A DNA stretch of 64,000 nt from Caryophanales bacterium UBA4691 (GTDB lineage Bacteria > Bacillota_I > Bacilli_A > RFN20 > CAG-826). The number at the start of each line of letters is the position of its first letter. Position 1 is the stretch's first letter. The notes beneath the pieces are model-generated. The model was not told the origin of the DNA. It saw only the letters and a list, made by a program, of their open reading frames with translations, and made no database searches. The position numbers were made by a program, and so were the translations under genes. Shown here in pieces: positions 63,667-64,000 of the stretch. The stretch lies in NCBI GenBank assembly GCA_002404865.1, contig DHKP01000011.1, positions 11,723 through 75,722 of the forward strand, in the 5' to 3' direction.

Positions 63667-63674
63667 TTATCTAG

Positions 63675-64000
<326 letters not shown>

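Overview
The window is a gene-dense, moderately AT-rich stretch of a low-G+C Gram-positive (Firmicutes/Bacilli-type) chromosome. The gene set points to a host- or gut-associated lineage near the Erysipelotrichia/Mollicutes side of Bacilli. The reasons are a DnaB/DnaI-type helicase loader pair, a DnaE polymerase beside polA, T-box riboswitches in front of alaS and thrS, an RNase J-family protein, FakA/FakB-type fatty-acid kinase genes, a DUF1292 protein after alaS, GreA, and ComEA/ComEC. TGA is used as an ordinary stop (for example at the ends of dtd and mnmA), so the code is standard, not the mycoplasma code. The species assignment is inference only. No rRNA, tRNA, CRISPR array, phage or intact insertion sequence was seen.

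Layout: 1-2124 pnp (5' end outside the window). 2247-5298 a three-gene GlpA-like / FAD oxidoreductase / DUF1667 operon, then a YfcE-like phosphoesterase (5302) and a degenerate RNase J (5919). 7655-13880 ftsK, type I pullulanase, an SSB-like OB-fold protein and plsC. 13874-15957 (minus) a nucleoside phosphorylase and an rRNA m5C methyltransferase. 16102-20197 pdp, dtd, mnmA and a secreted ComEC-like MBL lipoprotein. 20371-20826 a decayed ABC-transporter ATPase. 20892-24521 T-box, alaS, DUF1292, greA. 24716-29774 comEA, comEC, an orphan HTH-Panacea protein, holA and a second YfcE-like protein. 30099-32496 (minus) rpsT and an acyl-AMP ligase with its own carrier domain. 32606-37099 fmt, degV/fakB, fakA, a NUDIX hydrolase and a frameshifted MazG-like gene. 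37127-39231 (minus) thrS with T-box. 39439 queA. 40574-43848 (minus) the glycolytic operon pfkA-pyk-ROK kinase. 44087-46285 dnaB-dnaI. 46276-53310 (minus) dnaE-polA-mutM::coaE. 53371-55568 (minus) ackA-nrnA. 56172-63619 an SLC45-like sugar transporter, a Zn-dependent PLC-like protein, glgB, glgP and an all-alpha dUTPase. From 63705 the start of an alpha-glucosidase.

How the genes fit together: pullulanase, branching enzyme, glycogen/maltodextrin phosphorylase, an alpha-glucosidase and a sugar transporter suggest use and storage of alpha-glucans, feeding the pfkA-pyk-ROK kinase operon and acetate kinase, that is, fermentative sugar metabolism. FakA/FakB-type proteins, an acyl-ligase with carrier domain and PlsC suggest use of preformed fatty acids for phospholipids. 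ComEA/ComEC suggest at least remnants of DNA uptake.

The most notable observations are: (i) at least seven genes whose -10 box lies 6-8 bases before the ATG with no ribosome binding site, which looks like widespread leaderless transcription; (ii) a MutM-CoaE fusion that retains an internal Shine-Dalgarno and TTG exactly at the CoaE start; (iii) an RNase J with several active-site substitutions; (iv) an orphan Panacea-domain regulator between comEC and holA with an inverted repeat over its own start region; (v) clear gene decay (ABC ATPase, MazG-like).
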